A stretch of 35,293 nucleotides of DNA from an uncultured Eubacteriales bacterium (lineage in GTDB: Bacteria > Bacillota > Clostridia > Peptostreptococcales > Anaerovoracaceae). Location of the stretch: positions 1-35,293 of the forward strand of contig CAUEYG010000001.1 in assembly GCA_959021945.1 (NCBI GenBank). Reading direction: 5' to 3'. The notes below the pieces were generated by a model. That model searched no databases. It saw only the letters and a list, made by a program, of their open reading frames with translations, and was not told the DNA's origin. Below, piece by piece: positions 1 to 7,326 of this stretch (position 1 is the stretch's first letter; the number at the start of each line of letters is the position of its first letter). Both the position numbers and the translations under genes were made by a program.

Positions 1-147
1 CAAAATCCACTGATGAGGCTCCACCTCCTGTATAAAGCCTGCCGCAAACCAAAGCCCGGCGCAAACGAGCAAAGCTACCGCCAGCCCGATCAAACGTCCA
101 ATGCGCCAGCTGGTGACTGCTTTTTTATCTAGTTTTATATATGTCAT
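1..147 (-). CDS. PH-domain (YdbS-like) membrane protein, N-terminal fragment
   Basis: Only the first 49 codons lie inside the window; the gene continues past base 1. The visible part starts MTYIKLDKKAVTSWRIGRLI and then runs into a hydrophobic segment (about residues 18-40), so the product is a membrane protein with a short cytoplasmic N-terminus. The pattern of a 'LDxxAVxxWRI' stretch followed directly by a membrane helix resembles the bacterial PH-domain proteins of the YdbS type. The start ATG lies 4 bases beyond the stop of the FmdE-like gene, with an AGAGGATGG-like ribosome site inside the end of that gene, so the two are probably cotranscribed. The family call rests on a short stretch and could be wrong. 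Confidence 0.5.
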   Translation of the reverse strand, partial: MTYIKLDKKAVTSWRIGRLIGLAVALLVCAGLWFAAGFIQEVEPHQWIL

Positions 148-151
148 GGCC

Positions 152-679
152 TTACCATCCTCTGCTATAATCCTGAAAACATTCCAGGCACACTTTTTTT
201 CCATCCTGAAGGCGCATCTTGGTTTCCGGCGCACCCTCTCCGCAGCTTTCACAAATAACCGTATTCAGGCTCCGGGCTTTTTCCGGCAATTGATATCGGG
301 TCTCTGTAATAGAAAAAATCTCTTCCAAAGGTCCGTTTAAAACAAAATCTATGTACTCCTGCCCTTTTTTGCCTCCGGCTTTTTTTGGTTTTGCAATAAG
401 GCGAAAGCTGTCTCCACTCTGTCTGTTATAAAAATTAAAGGCCATTTTTCCTGTTCCATAATAAATCAGGTTTCCCTTTCCCATAGTGCATCCCAACAAG
501 GCCTGCACTGCATCTACGCCGCAGGCGTCGTTTTCTGTCACACACACCAGGTCCTCGTCCCTGGAAAAAGTGATTCCCAGACGCTCCATGGCTTCCATGC
601 AGGCCCGCACGCCCAAGGCAATGCCGCCGCATTCGTGACCGTGAAAGGCCACTGCTTTGTCCCATAATTCTTTGCTCAT
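152..679 (-). CDS. FmdE family protein with C-terminal zinc ribbon
   Basis: A 175-residue protein. Near the N-terminus it carries the FmdE-family signature HGHECGGIALGVRA (about residues 13-26), with His and Cys residues expected to bind metal. The C-terminus has a Cys-x2-Cys ... Cys-x2-Cys pair (CESCGEG and CLEC) that should form a zinc ribbon. FmdE proteins were named from formylmethanofuran dehydrogenase operons but occur widely in anaerobes without methanogenesis; the role here is unknown. The start at 679 is chosen because GGGAGGAAAGA precedes it; an upstream in-frame ATG at 754 overlaps the neighbouring gene and has no ribosome site. A TATAAT box lies just upstream. Confidence 0.8.
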   Translation of the reverse strand: MSKELWDKAVAFHGHECGGIALGVRACMEAMERLGITFSRDEDLVCVTENDACGVDAVQALLGCTMGKGNLIYYGTGKMAFNFYNRQSGDSFRLIAKPKKAGGKKGQEYIDFVLNGPLEEIFSITETRYQLPEKARSLNTVICESCGEGAPETKMRLQDGKKVCLECFQDYSRGW

Positions 680-718
680 TTCTTTCCTCCCTTTGAATTT
701 CACAATTTGTTTTTCTCT

Positions 719-724
719 ATTATA
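719..724 (-). promoter_or_regulatory. Probable -10 box for the FmdE-like gene
   Basis: On the minus strand a perfect TATAAT lies about 40 bases before the FmdE-like start codon, inside the short gap after the acetyltransferase gene. No good -35 hexamer is seen at 17 bases, so the promoter is weak or helped by another factor. Confidence 0.4.
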
Positions 725-746
725 CACGAAAAACTCAGAAAATACG

Positions 747-1973
747 TTATGCACTCACTATTTTTTTGCAGAATACCTGCTCAAGTATGGTGCGATTTCC
801 GTTGATCTTTGTGCTATCGCGATAGGCCGCTTCTGACACATCGCAAAATCCAGTTACAAGCTGACAAAAAGTTGCCTCTGTCACCTCAAGGTCAGCCTGA
901 TCCTCTGTTTTGACAACAGACAGTGCCTTTCCTTCTCTGTATTCAATGTGATAAGTTCCTGTATTTTCAGGCATAAAAGCATCTTCAATATGTACGGATA
1001 AGCGACCTCTCCCCTGCGGATATTCCTTGATGAGCAACACTTTTTCTGCATCCAGCACTCTTGCCATTCTATGCCCCTCAAATTTGCGTTCCACTTTATC
1101 GCATTCCGGTACCAGGAGACCGAGATCAATTCCATCCATTGGACTCAAACAAACATCCGTAAGCTTTGCCCGCATCCCATAAATAAAGCCCAACACATTT
1201 CGAAAGGCTTGCGGACTATCGTAAACCAGCTCCGTTACTTTCATGGTTCCAATAAAAGGGCCTCCCGGTCCCGGCAGGAAGAAAAATTTCAAATAAGCAT
1301 TTGGCTCATCACGGTTTGAAAAAATGTAAGTATATTGCTGTTTATCCCCATTCAGCCAGTCGCGTTTTCCAAATTCACCGTTTCCTTGGTATTCCCAATC
1401 CTGTTCTTTTTTCAGCTCCACCATATTTTTAGACGCAGCAAAGTCCTCATAAAGCTTTTTCATGATCGAAATATCCTCAGCGCAATCCGCGCGCCGCACC
1501 TGGCAATCCCAGGAAAAGACAGAAAATTGTTCAATTCCCGCCCTTTGCTCCAAATTTTTTGAGATCAGTTCAAAGCCGTATTTGCGATAAAAAGCAAAGG
1601 AAAAAGGCGTGAGCATGGCAAACAAATCGCCTCGTCTTTTAAACTCCTGCAAAACAGTATGCATCAGGCTTCGAACGTTTCCGCTTTTCCTGAATTCCGG
1701 CAAAGAGACCACAGACTGCATCTCACCGGCTGCAACGACCCTTCCGTCAAAAGTCAGCTGTTTCGGTTCTGTAATAATACACGCCATCATTTTACCTGAC
1801 TCATGAAAACAGCCCCAGCTTTCCTCTGTCCTTATTTCCTTTCCGGCCTCCTGCTCCTTGCATAGCCGTGCCTCCTTTTCCTCATCCCAGGGATGCAAAA
1901 AAGCCGTTGCCGCAAGCCTGTTTGCATCCAGCTGCTCCTGGGCTGTGTCTAATTTTCTTATTCCATTTCCCAT
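747..1973 (-). CDS. Eis-like GNAT family N-acetyltransferase
   Basis: About 408 residues, the size of Eis-type enzymes: an N-terminal GNAT acetyl-CoA-binding domain (around residues 1-140, with the motif SLPEFRKSGNVRSLM), a second degenerate GNAT domain, and a C-terminal SCP2-like domain (about 300-408). Eis relatives acetylate amines on aminoglycosides or peptides, but many have unknown substrates; the substrate here cannot be told. Start codons at 1973 and 1979 are both possible; GAGGAGG is 9 bases before the first and only 3 before the second, so 1973 is preferred. The leader holds a small upstream ORF and an intrinsic terminator (separate entries), suggesting expression is induced by stalled ribosomes. 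Confidence 0.85.
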   Translation of the reverse strand: MGNGIRKLDTAQEQLDANRLAATAFLHPWDEEKEARLCKEQEAGKEIRTEESWGCFHESGKMMACIITEPKQLTFDGRVVAAGEMQSVVSLPEFRKSGNVRSLMHTVLQEFKRRGDLFAMLTPFSFAFYRKYGFELISKNLEQRAGIEQFSVFSWDCQVRRADCAEDISIMKKLYEDFAASKNMVELKKEQDWEYQGNGEFGKRDWLNGDKQQYTYIFSNRDEPNAYLKFFFLPGPGGPFIGTMKVTELVYDSPQAFRNVLGFIYGMRAKLTDVCLSPMDGIDLGLLVPECDKVERKFEGHRMARVLDAEKVLLIKEYPQGRGRLSVHIEDAFMPENTGTYHIEYREGKALSVVKTEDQADLEVTEATFCQLVTGFCDVSEAAYRDSTKINGNRTILEQVFCKKIVSA

Positions 1974-1992
1974 AATCATAATCCTCCTCATT

Positions 1993-2040
1993 AAAAAAGC
2001 CGGACAAAGAGCAGACATCTCAGTCTGCCCCTTATCCAGC
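1993..2040 (-). terminator. Intrinsic terminator (attenuator) in the acetyltransferase leader
   Basis: On the minus strand an 11-bp lower stem (GCTGGATAAGG with CTTTGTCCGGC, including G-U pairs) continues into an inner hairpin GCAGAC-N6-GTCTGC and is followed at once by six T. It lies between the promoter and the start codon of the acetyltransferase gene, only about 5 bases before the ribosome site, so it must be overcome for the gene to be expressed. The stop codon of an 11-codon upstream ORF directly touches the 5' base of the stem. Confidence 0.7.
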
Positions 2041-2076
2041 TCATCGCTTCTTAATACGATTTACCCTCCGGGCCAT
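2041..2076 (-). CDS. Putative 11-residue leader peptide MARRVNRIKKR
   Basis: A short ORF read from ATG at 2076 to TGA at 2041 encodes MARRVNRIKKR, rich in Arg and Lys. The ATG is 7-8 bases after the -10 box, so the transcript would be leaderless or nearly so. The stop codon abuts the terminator stem at 1993-2040, so a ribosome at the end of this ORF would cover the stem base and block termination. Leader peptides of this kind control several antibiotic-resistance genes in Firmicutes. Translation is inferred from position alone; there is no ribosome site. Confidence 0.45.
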   Translation of the reverse strand: MARRVNRIKKR

Positions 2077-2084
2077 CGAAAAGT

Positions 2085-2113
2085 ATTCTAGCAGATTGCA
2101 CACGGTAAATCAA
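2085..2113 (-). promoter_or_regulatory. Promoter of the acetyltransferase gene
   Basis: On the minus strand TTGATT (2108-2113) and TAGAAT (2085-2090) are separated by 17 bases, a good sigma-A arrangement. The predicted start point is near 2076-2078, which gives a leader of about 100 nt containing the upstream ORF and terminator. Confidence 0.65.
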
Positions 2114-2127
2114 GTGTTTTTGAAAAC

Positions 2128-2931
2128 TTAGTTCTTGATATAAGCGTCTGCATCCAGATCGAAAAACCCATTCCAAGTGATTAAAAATTTCGTTGTCTTT
2201 TTCTGGCCCTTACTATTGACCCCGATGATCTTTCCTTCTAAAAAGATTTTTCCATATTCAGAAGCCGAATCTTGTGAAACAACACTTTCCACGGTACAAA
2301 GTTCACCCTTTGCCAGTTTCAAAGGATGCTTTTTGTCTATGGAATCCACGCCCACTGCGTTTATGGATATGGCCGGAAGGCTTTTTTTCTTCTCCTTTTC
2401 ATATGGAATTTGCACATCAATTAATTTGAGCACTCCCTTTGTTTCAAAAGAAGTATATTGGACAATTCCCTTTTCCAGCTCTGTCTGCCCGCTCTCGATC
2501 TGTTTCATCCCACTGTTTTCCCTGGTGCTTTGAATGGTTACAGTACCAATATCTGCAGTGGTTTTGCTCCCGTCATCCCAAGTAATATTCACCTTCTCAA
2601 AAGAAAAAGGCTTTTTCAGGCTCCCGTCCTTATTCAATCTCTTGGTGCTCATGCCCAGAGAAACGGTGTGATAGGAATAGCCGTCTTTTTCCTCCTGCAC
2701 GTCTTCGTAAACCTCTGTCTTGATGTGCTTAGGCGCATCTGGAATTTGTACGGATTTTACTTTCTTATCCCATTTTGTATCGCTAATATACATTAAGTCC
2801 ATATCCAGATCAGAAGAAGAAACAAGCTGTTTCACAAAGACAGGTTCGTCCAGGGACTTGCTGCATCCGGCCAGAAAAAAAATCATGACCATGACGCAAA
2901 GGGCTCCTAAAAGTGCGGCGCTTTTTTTCAT
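2128..2931 (-). CDS. Putative lipoprotein of unknown function
   Basis: 267 residues. A lysine start (MKKSAALL), a hydrophobic core and the lipobox LAGC near residue 23 mark it as an exported protein anchored by a lipid on Cys. The mature part is rich in beta-prone, charged segments with no domain I recognise; two similar-looking stretches contain a Trp-plus-charged pattern (VNITWDDGSK and FLITWNGFFD), perhaps two repeats of a small beta domain. The start at 2931 is preferred because GAGGAAGG lies 8 bases before it; the earlier in-frame ATG at 2949 has no ribosome site. The gene follows the MerR-type regulator on the same strand and has its own extended -10 box. Confidence 0.8.
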   Translation of the reverse strand: MKKSAALLGALCVMVMIFFLAGCSKSLDEPVFVKQLVSSSDLDMDLMYISDTKWDKKVKSVQIPDAPKHIKTEVYEDVQEEKDGYSYHTVSLGMSTKRLNKDGSLKKPFSFEKVNITWDDGSKTTADIGTVTIQSTRENSGMKQIESGQTELEKGIVQYTSFETKGVLKLIDVQIPYEKEKKKSLPAISINAVGVDSIDKKHPLKLAKGELCTVESVVSQDSASEYGKIFLEGKIIGVNSKGQKKTTKFLITWNGFFDLDADAYIKN

Positions 2932-2964
2932 TGTCTGTACCTTCCTCATGCTTATTCTATTACT

Positions 2965-2973
2965 AGTATATCA
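2965..2973 (-). promoter_or_regulatory. Extended -10 box for the lipoprotein gene
   Basis: On the minus strand TGATATACT fits an extended -10 element (TG-n-TATACT), about 33 bases before the lipoprotein start. No clear -35 is seen, which is usual for extended -10 promoters. Confidence 0.4.
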
Positions 2974-2996
2974 CAAAATCCCAGAGCAGCGCCAGC

Positions 2997-4274
2997 CTAT
3001 TCCTTTTCCGCAAAAAACGTATAATAACAATGTTTTTCTCCCGGCTCATGATACTCAAAATAGGGGCCCGGTTCAAAGACTTCCCCTGCCAAATGTTCTT
3101 GAAAAAAATCATAATGAAGCTCCGTAAGCTCCCGTTTAAAAACAGACAGCAGCGACTGTCCTTTCATGGAATTGGGGTACCGCCTTGCAATATTGGCAAG
3201 GGATTTGGATCCTCTCTCATAATATTTGGTAAGCCCTGCAACTTTGGCCCCGGATTTCATATAAGGATCTACCTTTTGATACAAGCTTTCCTGGTGAAAG
3301 AAAGAAAAATTATAGGAAGAAATGGCGTCCACCCAAAGATCAAAGGACTTTTTTTGGATAGGCAAATCACAAATCGTATTGGCAATATAAATAATCTTTA
3401 CTTCTGGAGCGATCAAGTCAATATGGGATTTAATGGACATAATCGTCTCTTTGGAAAATCCAGAGACAACAATAAAAGCGTCTTTAAAATAGGGCTTTTT
3501 AATGTTTTTATACAAAAAATGACTGGCTAAATCCGGTACAAAGATCACTTTATTGCGAAAGCTGTAAGGAATAATAACAGAATCAATCCACATATAAGAT
3601 TTATAAATCATAGAAGTGGCCTCTGCCGTAATATCCTGCATGTATTGAAAAAACACAAAATCCTGTTCGCTTTCCTGGATTTCCCGGTAATGCATGACTT
3701 GAAACTCCGGGCTTTGATAATAATCGGTTTCTGTTTCAGCCAGCAAAACGCCGTCTTCAATCATAGCCTTATAGCCGCACTGACATTCCAGCCTGCCGCT
3801 GTAAATCCGATTGCCCTTCACCTGCATATCTGACAAATGAAAAAGGCTGTCACACCTTGGACATGCAAAATAAGGAGAAAAGTCTAATGGGATGCCGCTG
3901 AAAAATGCCGGAACCTCCTTTTCTTCCTTTAAAAATTTCATTTCCTGCTGCAATAGTTTAATGGAACTTTCAATCCCTGTAATCTCCTTTTCCAAAGATT
4001 GCTGTTTCATTTCATAAAGAGGCAGTAAGTGCCGGTGAATGTGTTCGTCGTGAATATCATACATACGGATGATCTGCAGATACTGTCTGATTTCATTAAG
4101 GTTAAAGCTAAGCTCTTTCAGTTTGCAGATTACATTCATTTCCGCCACATCAGCAGAGGTAAATTCATACTGGGAATTCTTTTTATTGGGAGCTAGAAGA
4201 CCTGTCTTAATGTAAAAACGCACTGTTGTGGGCGAAATGTCAAATTGCGCACAAAATTTACCGATTTTCAACAA
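2997..4274 (-). CDS. MerR-type regulator fused to zinc ribbon and methyltransferase-like domain
   Basis: About 425 residues. The N-terminus (about 1-75) is a MerR winged helix (KIGKFCAQFDISPTTVRFYIKTGLL). A coiled coil follows (about 75-120), then a Cys-x2-Cys ... Cys-x-Cys zinc ribbon (CPRC near 140 and CQC near 166), and a C-terminal region of about 230 residues with a methyltransferase-like fold pattern, including LPIQKKSFDLWVDAISSY resembling methyltransferase motif IV. The glycine-rich SAM loop is not evident, so it may be a sensor, not an enzyme. The GTG at 4280 overlaps the AGGAGGTG ribosome site; TTG at 4274 or 4271, spaced 5-8 bases from it, is a better start. It faces the CoA-transferase operon, its likely target. 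Confidence 0.8.
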   Translation of the reverse strand: MLKIGKFCAQFDISPTTVRFYIKTGLLAPNKKNSQYEFTSADVAEMNVICKLKELSFNLNEIRQYLQIIRMYDIHDEHIHRHLLPLYEMKQQSLEKEITGIESSIKLLQQEMKFLKEEKEVPAFFSGIPLDFSPYFACPRCDSLFHLSDMQVKGNRIYSGRLECQCGYKAMIEDGVLLAETETDYYQSPEFQVMHYREIQESEQDFVFFQYMQDITAEATSMIYKSYMWIDSVIIPYSFRNKVIFVPDLASHFLYKNIKKPYFKDAFIVVSGFSKETIMSIKSHIDLIAPEVKIIYIANTICDLPIQKKSFDLWVDAISSYNFSFFHQESLYQKVDPYMKSGAKVAGLTKYYERGSKSLANIARRYPNSMKGQSLLSVFKRELTELHYDFFQEHLAGEVFEPGPYFEYHEPGEKHCYYTFFAEKE

Positions 4275-4308
4275 ACTCACCTCCTCAGAATTGCGGCATT
4301 GTATGTCT

Positions 4309-4337
4309 AATATACCGCAGCACCTGCCCCATTACAA
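4309..4337 (-). promoter_or_regulatory. Promoter of the MerR-type regulator gene
   Basis: On the minus strand TTGTAA (4332-4337) and TATATT (4309-4314) are 17 bases apart, about 35 bases before the likely TTG start. An imperfect inverted repeat, GCGGCAT with ATACCGC (4293-4318), overlaps the -10 box and could be an operator for self-control. Confidence 0.5.
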
Positions 4338-4521
4338 CAAAATAACCGTGATTGTTGATTCCTTTTTCTTCCAAAACAAAACCTCACTCTATGTTTTTTC
4401 TGAAAACAGTCAGAATTATAAAAAACTTGTAGTTATAGTCTAAGTTTATGCGAGATTATTTTGAATTTTCATTTTTTATTTTTATTTATATAAATTTTCT
4501 AAAAAATCAAAAAATAGCATC

Positions 4522-4552
4522 TTGCCATACACTTATCTCCATTGCTTATAAT
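4522..4552 (+). promoter_or_regulatory. Promoter of the CoA-transferase operon with a 19-bp MerR-type spacer
   Basis: TTGCCA (4522-4527) and a perfect TATAAT (4547-4552) are separated by 19 bases. A spacer of 19-20 is the hallmark of promoters activated by MerR-family proteins, which twist the DNA to align the two boxes. A MerR-type gene is divergently encoded next to it. I see no clean palindrome in the spacer. The rest of the 4281-4611 gap is AT-rich and holds no gene. Confidence 0.55.
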
Positions 4553-4611
4553 CCCAGTAACGAGGAAAACCGGTTTTCACAATTACACAACAAGTCAGAG
4601 AGGAGAAAACG

Positions 4612-5811
4612 ATGGAGCAACACAGACAGGGACCTTTAACAGGTATCCGCATTTTAGATTTAACCCGCGTGCTTTCCGGTCCGTACACATCCATGATGTT
4701 GGCGGATCTGGGAGCAGAAGTTATTAAATTGGAGCAGCCGCGCATTGGCGATGACTCCCGGCATTTCGGCCCCTTTTTAAAGGATGAAAGCGCTTATTTT
4801 ATGAGCGTAAACCGAAATAAAAAGAGCATTACTTTAAATTTAAAAACAAAGGAAGGCAAAGCTCTGTTCAAAACATTGGCCGGCCAGGTAGATGTAATCT
4901 TAGAGAACTTTCGTCCCGGGACAATGGAAAAACTGGGGCTGGATTATGAAACCATAAAACAGCTCAACCCTAAAATCATTTATGCGTCTATTTCCGGTTT
5001 TGGTCAGACAGGGCCTTACAGTCCGAGAGCTGCTTATGACGGTATTGTCCAGGCCATGGGAGGCATTATGGGGATTACCGGCGAAAAGGGAGGAAAGCCG
5101 GTAAAAATCGGTTCTTCCATAGGCGATATTATCGCCGGGATGTTCTGTGCTGCAGGTATTCTGGCCGCTTACATCCACCTGATGAATACGGGAAAGGGGC
5201 AATATATTGATGTAGCAATGCTGGACTCCCAAGTTGCAATTTTGGAAAATGCCATTGCCCGCTACACGGTAACAGGAAAGGTTCCCGGTCCTACAGGAAA
5301 CACCCACACCTCGATTTTCCCATTTGAAACCTTCCCCACTGCTACAGAGGATATTATGATCGCAGCCGGAAATGATGCGCTGTGGGCAAAGCTGTGCACG
5401 GCGCTGGAATGTCCTGAGCTGATTCAGGACCCGCGATTTGACAGCAATCCAAACCGCGGTTACAACCACGATGAAATGTTTCCCCTGCTCTGCCGCTCTC
5501 TCAAGGAAAAACCGGCAGAAGAATGGGTTGCCATTTTAGATGAAGCAGGGGTGCCGTGCAGTCTCATCAATACCATTGACAAAGTGCTCAGCAATCCTCA
5601 GATTCAGGCCCGCCGCATGGTGGTGGAAGTAGAGCACCCAAGTGCAGGAAAAAATACCATTGCAGGCATTCCAATAAAAATGAGCCTCACTCCAGGCAGC
5701 ATTTATAAAGCAGCCCCGTCTCTGGGTGAAGATAATCAGCAGATCTACAGAGAAATGGCAGGAGTTGATGAGGAGGCTTTTGTGGAGCTGAAAAAAAACG
5801 GAATTATTTAA
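4612..5811 (+). CDS. CaiB/BaiF class III CoA-transferase
   Basis: 399 residues, the normal family length. It starts with the typical GPLTGIRILDLTRVLSGP and ADLGAEVIKLE motifs, and has the SGFGQTGP and AAYDGIVQA segments and GKGQYIDVAMLDS of class III enzymes. The catalytic aspartate that carries the CoA intermediate is expected at about Asp172 (IGSSIGDIIAG). The enzyme would move CoA between an acyl-CoA and a free carboxylic acid; the acid is not known. It is the first gene of the cluster and is preceded by GAGAGGAG. Placement ahead of a transporter and a peptidase suggests activation of an imported organic or amino-acid-derived acid. Confidence 0.92.
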   Translation: MEQHRQGPLTGIRILDLTRVLSGPYTSMMLADLGAEVIKLEQPRIGDDSRHFGPFLKDESAYFMSVNRNKKSITLNLKTKEGKALFKTLAGQVDVILENFRPGTMEKLGLDYETIKQLNPKIIYASISGFGQTGPYSPRAAYDGIVQAMGGIMGITGEKGGKPVKIGSSIGDIIAGMFCAAGILAAYIHLMNTGKGQYIDVAMLDSQVAILENAIARYTVTGKVPGPTGNTHTSIFPFETFPTATEDIMIAAGNDALWAKLCTALECPELIQDPRFDSNPNRGYNHDEMFPLLCRSLKEKPAEEWVAILDEAGVPCSLINTIDKVLSNPQIQARRMVVEVEHPSAGKNTIAGIPIKMSLTPGSIYKAAPSLGEDNQQIYREMAGVDEEAFVELKKNGII

Positions 5812-5854
5812 ACATAGTCGCCGCCTTTTCAAGTAAAAGAGAAAGGAAGATTTT

Positions 5855-6571
5855 ATGGAAAACATGAATGCTTTAGAAGTAGCCAACAGTCCGGCCATAT
5901 GGGGCTTGGCTGCAATTTCTGTAATCGCTGTTTTGATTGAAATTATTCTATTTTTTAGATTAGCAAGAAAGGCTTCTAAGATGAAAGAAGTCAACTTGAC
6001 AAAAAAGCAATGCAACCGGGCTCTCCGTGCTGGTGTTGTTTCGGCCATTGGCCCTGCTTTCGGCGTATTTATCGTGATGATCGGTCTGGTGTCTGTATTG
6101 GGAGGTCCCATTTCCTGGCTGCGTCTGTCTGTAATCGGCGGAGCCACTACAGAGCTCACCGCTGCCAGCGTGGGCGTCAAAGCCCTTGGAGGAGATATCA
6201 CTCAGGCCCTGTCCATGATGGAATTGTCCAACGCCTGGTGGACCATGAGTATCAATGCCTGCGGCTGGCTGCTTGTCACCTGGCTTTTGGCCAGTCGTAT
6301 GGAAAAAGTCAGACACAAGATCGGCGGTGGTGACAGCCGCTGGATGGAAATATTCTCAAGTGCAGCTACCCTGGGCATCTTTGGCGCCTTTTGCAGTGAA
6401 TACATTGTAAACGGTGTAAAAAGTACTGATTACAAAGTGGTACTGGTCATGGCAGTTTCTGCCGCCGCTATGTGGCTGTTCATGTATCTGTCCAAACGCT
6501 ACAAATGGCTCAAAGAATATGCCCTTGGCCTTGCCATGGTTGCGGGCATCGCCTCTTCCATGTTGTTTTAA
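5855..6571 (+). CDS. DUF5058 family membrane protein
   Basis: 238 residues with about six or seven membrane segments. The conserved core AIGPAFGVFIVMIGLVSVLGGPISWLRL followed by IGGATTELTAASVG identifies it, from memory of the family, as DUF5058. The family has no proven function. The next gene also encodes a polytopic protein of similar size with a comparable 'SAVAQESVGV' stretch, so the two are probably subunits of one transporter. The start is set by AGAAAGGAAGA upstream. The gap to the CoA-transferase gene is 43 bases, so one transcript is likely. Confidence 0.75.
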   Translation: MENMNALEVANSPAIWGLAAISVIAVLIEIILFFRLARKASKMKEVNLTKKQCNRALRAGVVSAIGPAFGVFIVMIGLVSVLGGPISWLRLSVIGGATTELTAASVGVKALGGDITQALSMMELSNAWWTMSINACGWLLVTWLLASRMEKVRHKIGGGDSRWMEIFSSAATLGIFGAFCSEYIVNGVKSTDYKVVLVMAVSAAAMWLFMYLSKRYKWLKEYALGLAMVAGIASSMLF

Positions 6572-6610
6572 AAGAAAAAAGACGCTTTTATAGAAAGTGA
6601 GGAGTCAATT

Positions 6611-7300
6611 ATGAATAGCAATTTATCCTTTAATGAGTTATGGAGAAAACGAGTAACCCGCATTGGTACCATTATGATCCCTATCATTATGCTGAGTATG
6701 TTTCTTCCCGTTATTTATCTTCGCATAAAATACGGTGTATTTCCAGAGTGGTCCATTGCCCTGTCTTCCTGGGGAACCATTGCCGCTGCTTTCGGAGCCT
6801 ACTATATTATTGAGCCTCTGTCTTATTACCCTATTCTGGGGCTCACCGGAACTTACATGGCCTTTACCTCCGGCAGCATCTCCGATGTTCGTGTTCCTGC
6901 ATCCGCAGTTGCCCAGGAGTCGGTAGGCGTGCCTTATGGCTCTGATGAAGGCGCGGTGGTCTCTACCATTGGAGTGGCAGGCTCTGTCTTTACGACTCTG
7001 GTTGTTGTTTTCATTACAGCTGTTTTCGGGACTTCCATTATCGAGTTTTTCCCGGAAAAATTGCTGACAGCTGTTCAATCCTATACTGTGCCGGCAGTGT
7101 TCAGTGCCGTATACATACAATTTTGTAAGTTTGAGCCAAAGCTCAGCTTTATCATCCTTATTACAACTGTGATCTTCCTGCTGCTGGCACACATTTATGG
7201 TCTTATGATGATTACAGCTGTGGTTGTCCCAGTTATCTTAGCCCGCCTGCTCTACAAAAAAGGCTTCTTTGGAAAAGAAGAGCAGGAGCCCCAGGCATAA
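6611..7300 (+). CDS. Uncharacterised polytopic membrane protein, partner of DUF5058 protein
   Basis: 229 residues with about five or six hydrophobic segments and a charged C-terminus. A polar stretch in the middle (about residues 93-120: SDVRVPASAVAQESVG then a GSDEGAVVSTIG motif) between membrane helices is the sort of sequence that lines a substrate path. I do not recognise a named family. It is 39 bases after the DUF5058 gene and has its own ribosome site (GAGGAG). The joint guess is a two-subunit permease whose substrate is related to the CoA-transferase and aminopeptidase nearby; this is inference from position only. Confidence 0.7.
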   Translation: MNSNLSFNELWRKRVTRIGTIMIPIIMLSMFLPVIYLRIKYGVFPEWSIALSSWGTIAAAFGAYYIIEPLSYYPILGLTGTYMAFTSGSISDVRVPASAVAQESVGVPYGSDEGAVVSTIGVAGSVFTTLVVVFITAVFGTSIIEFFPEKLLTAVQSYTVPAVFSAVYIQFCKFEPKLSFIILITTVIFLLLAHIYGLMMITAVVVPVILARLLYKKGFFGKEEQEPQA

Positions 7301-7326
7301 CCTTTATGGTGGAAAGGAAATTTAAT

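Noticed and set aside
2100..2127. AAGTGTTTTTGAAAACTT after the lipoprotein gene as a terminator
   Set aside because: Only a four-base AT-rich stem and no T run; it also overlaps the next promoter.
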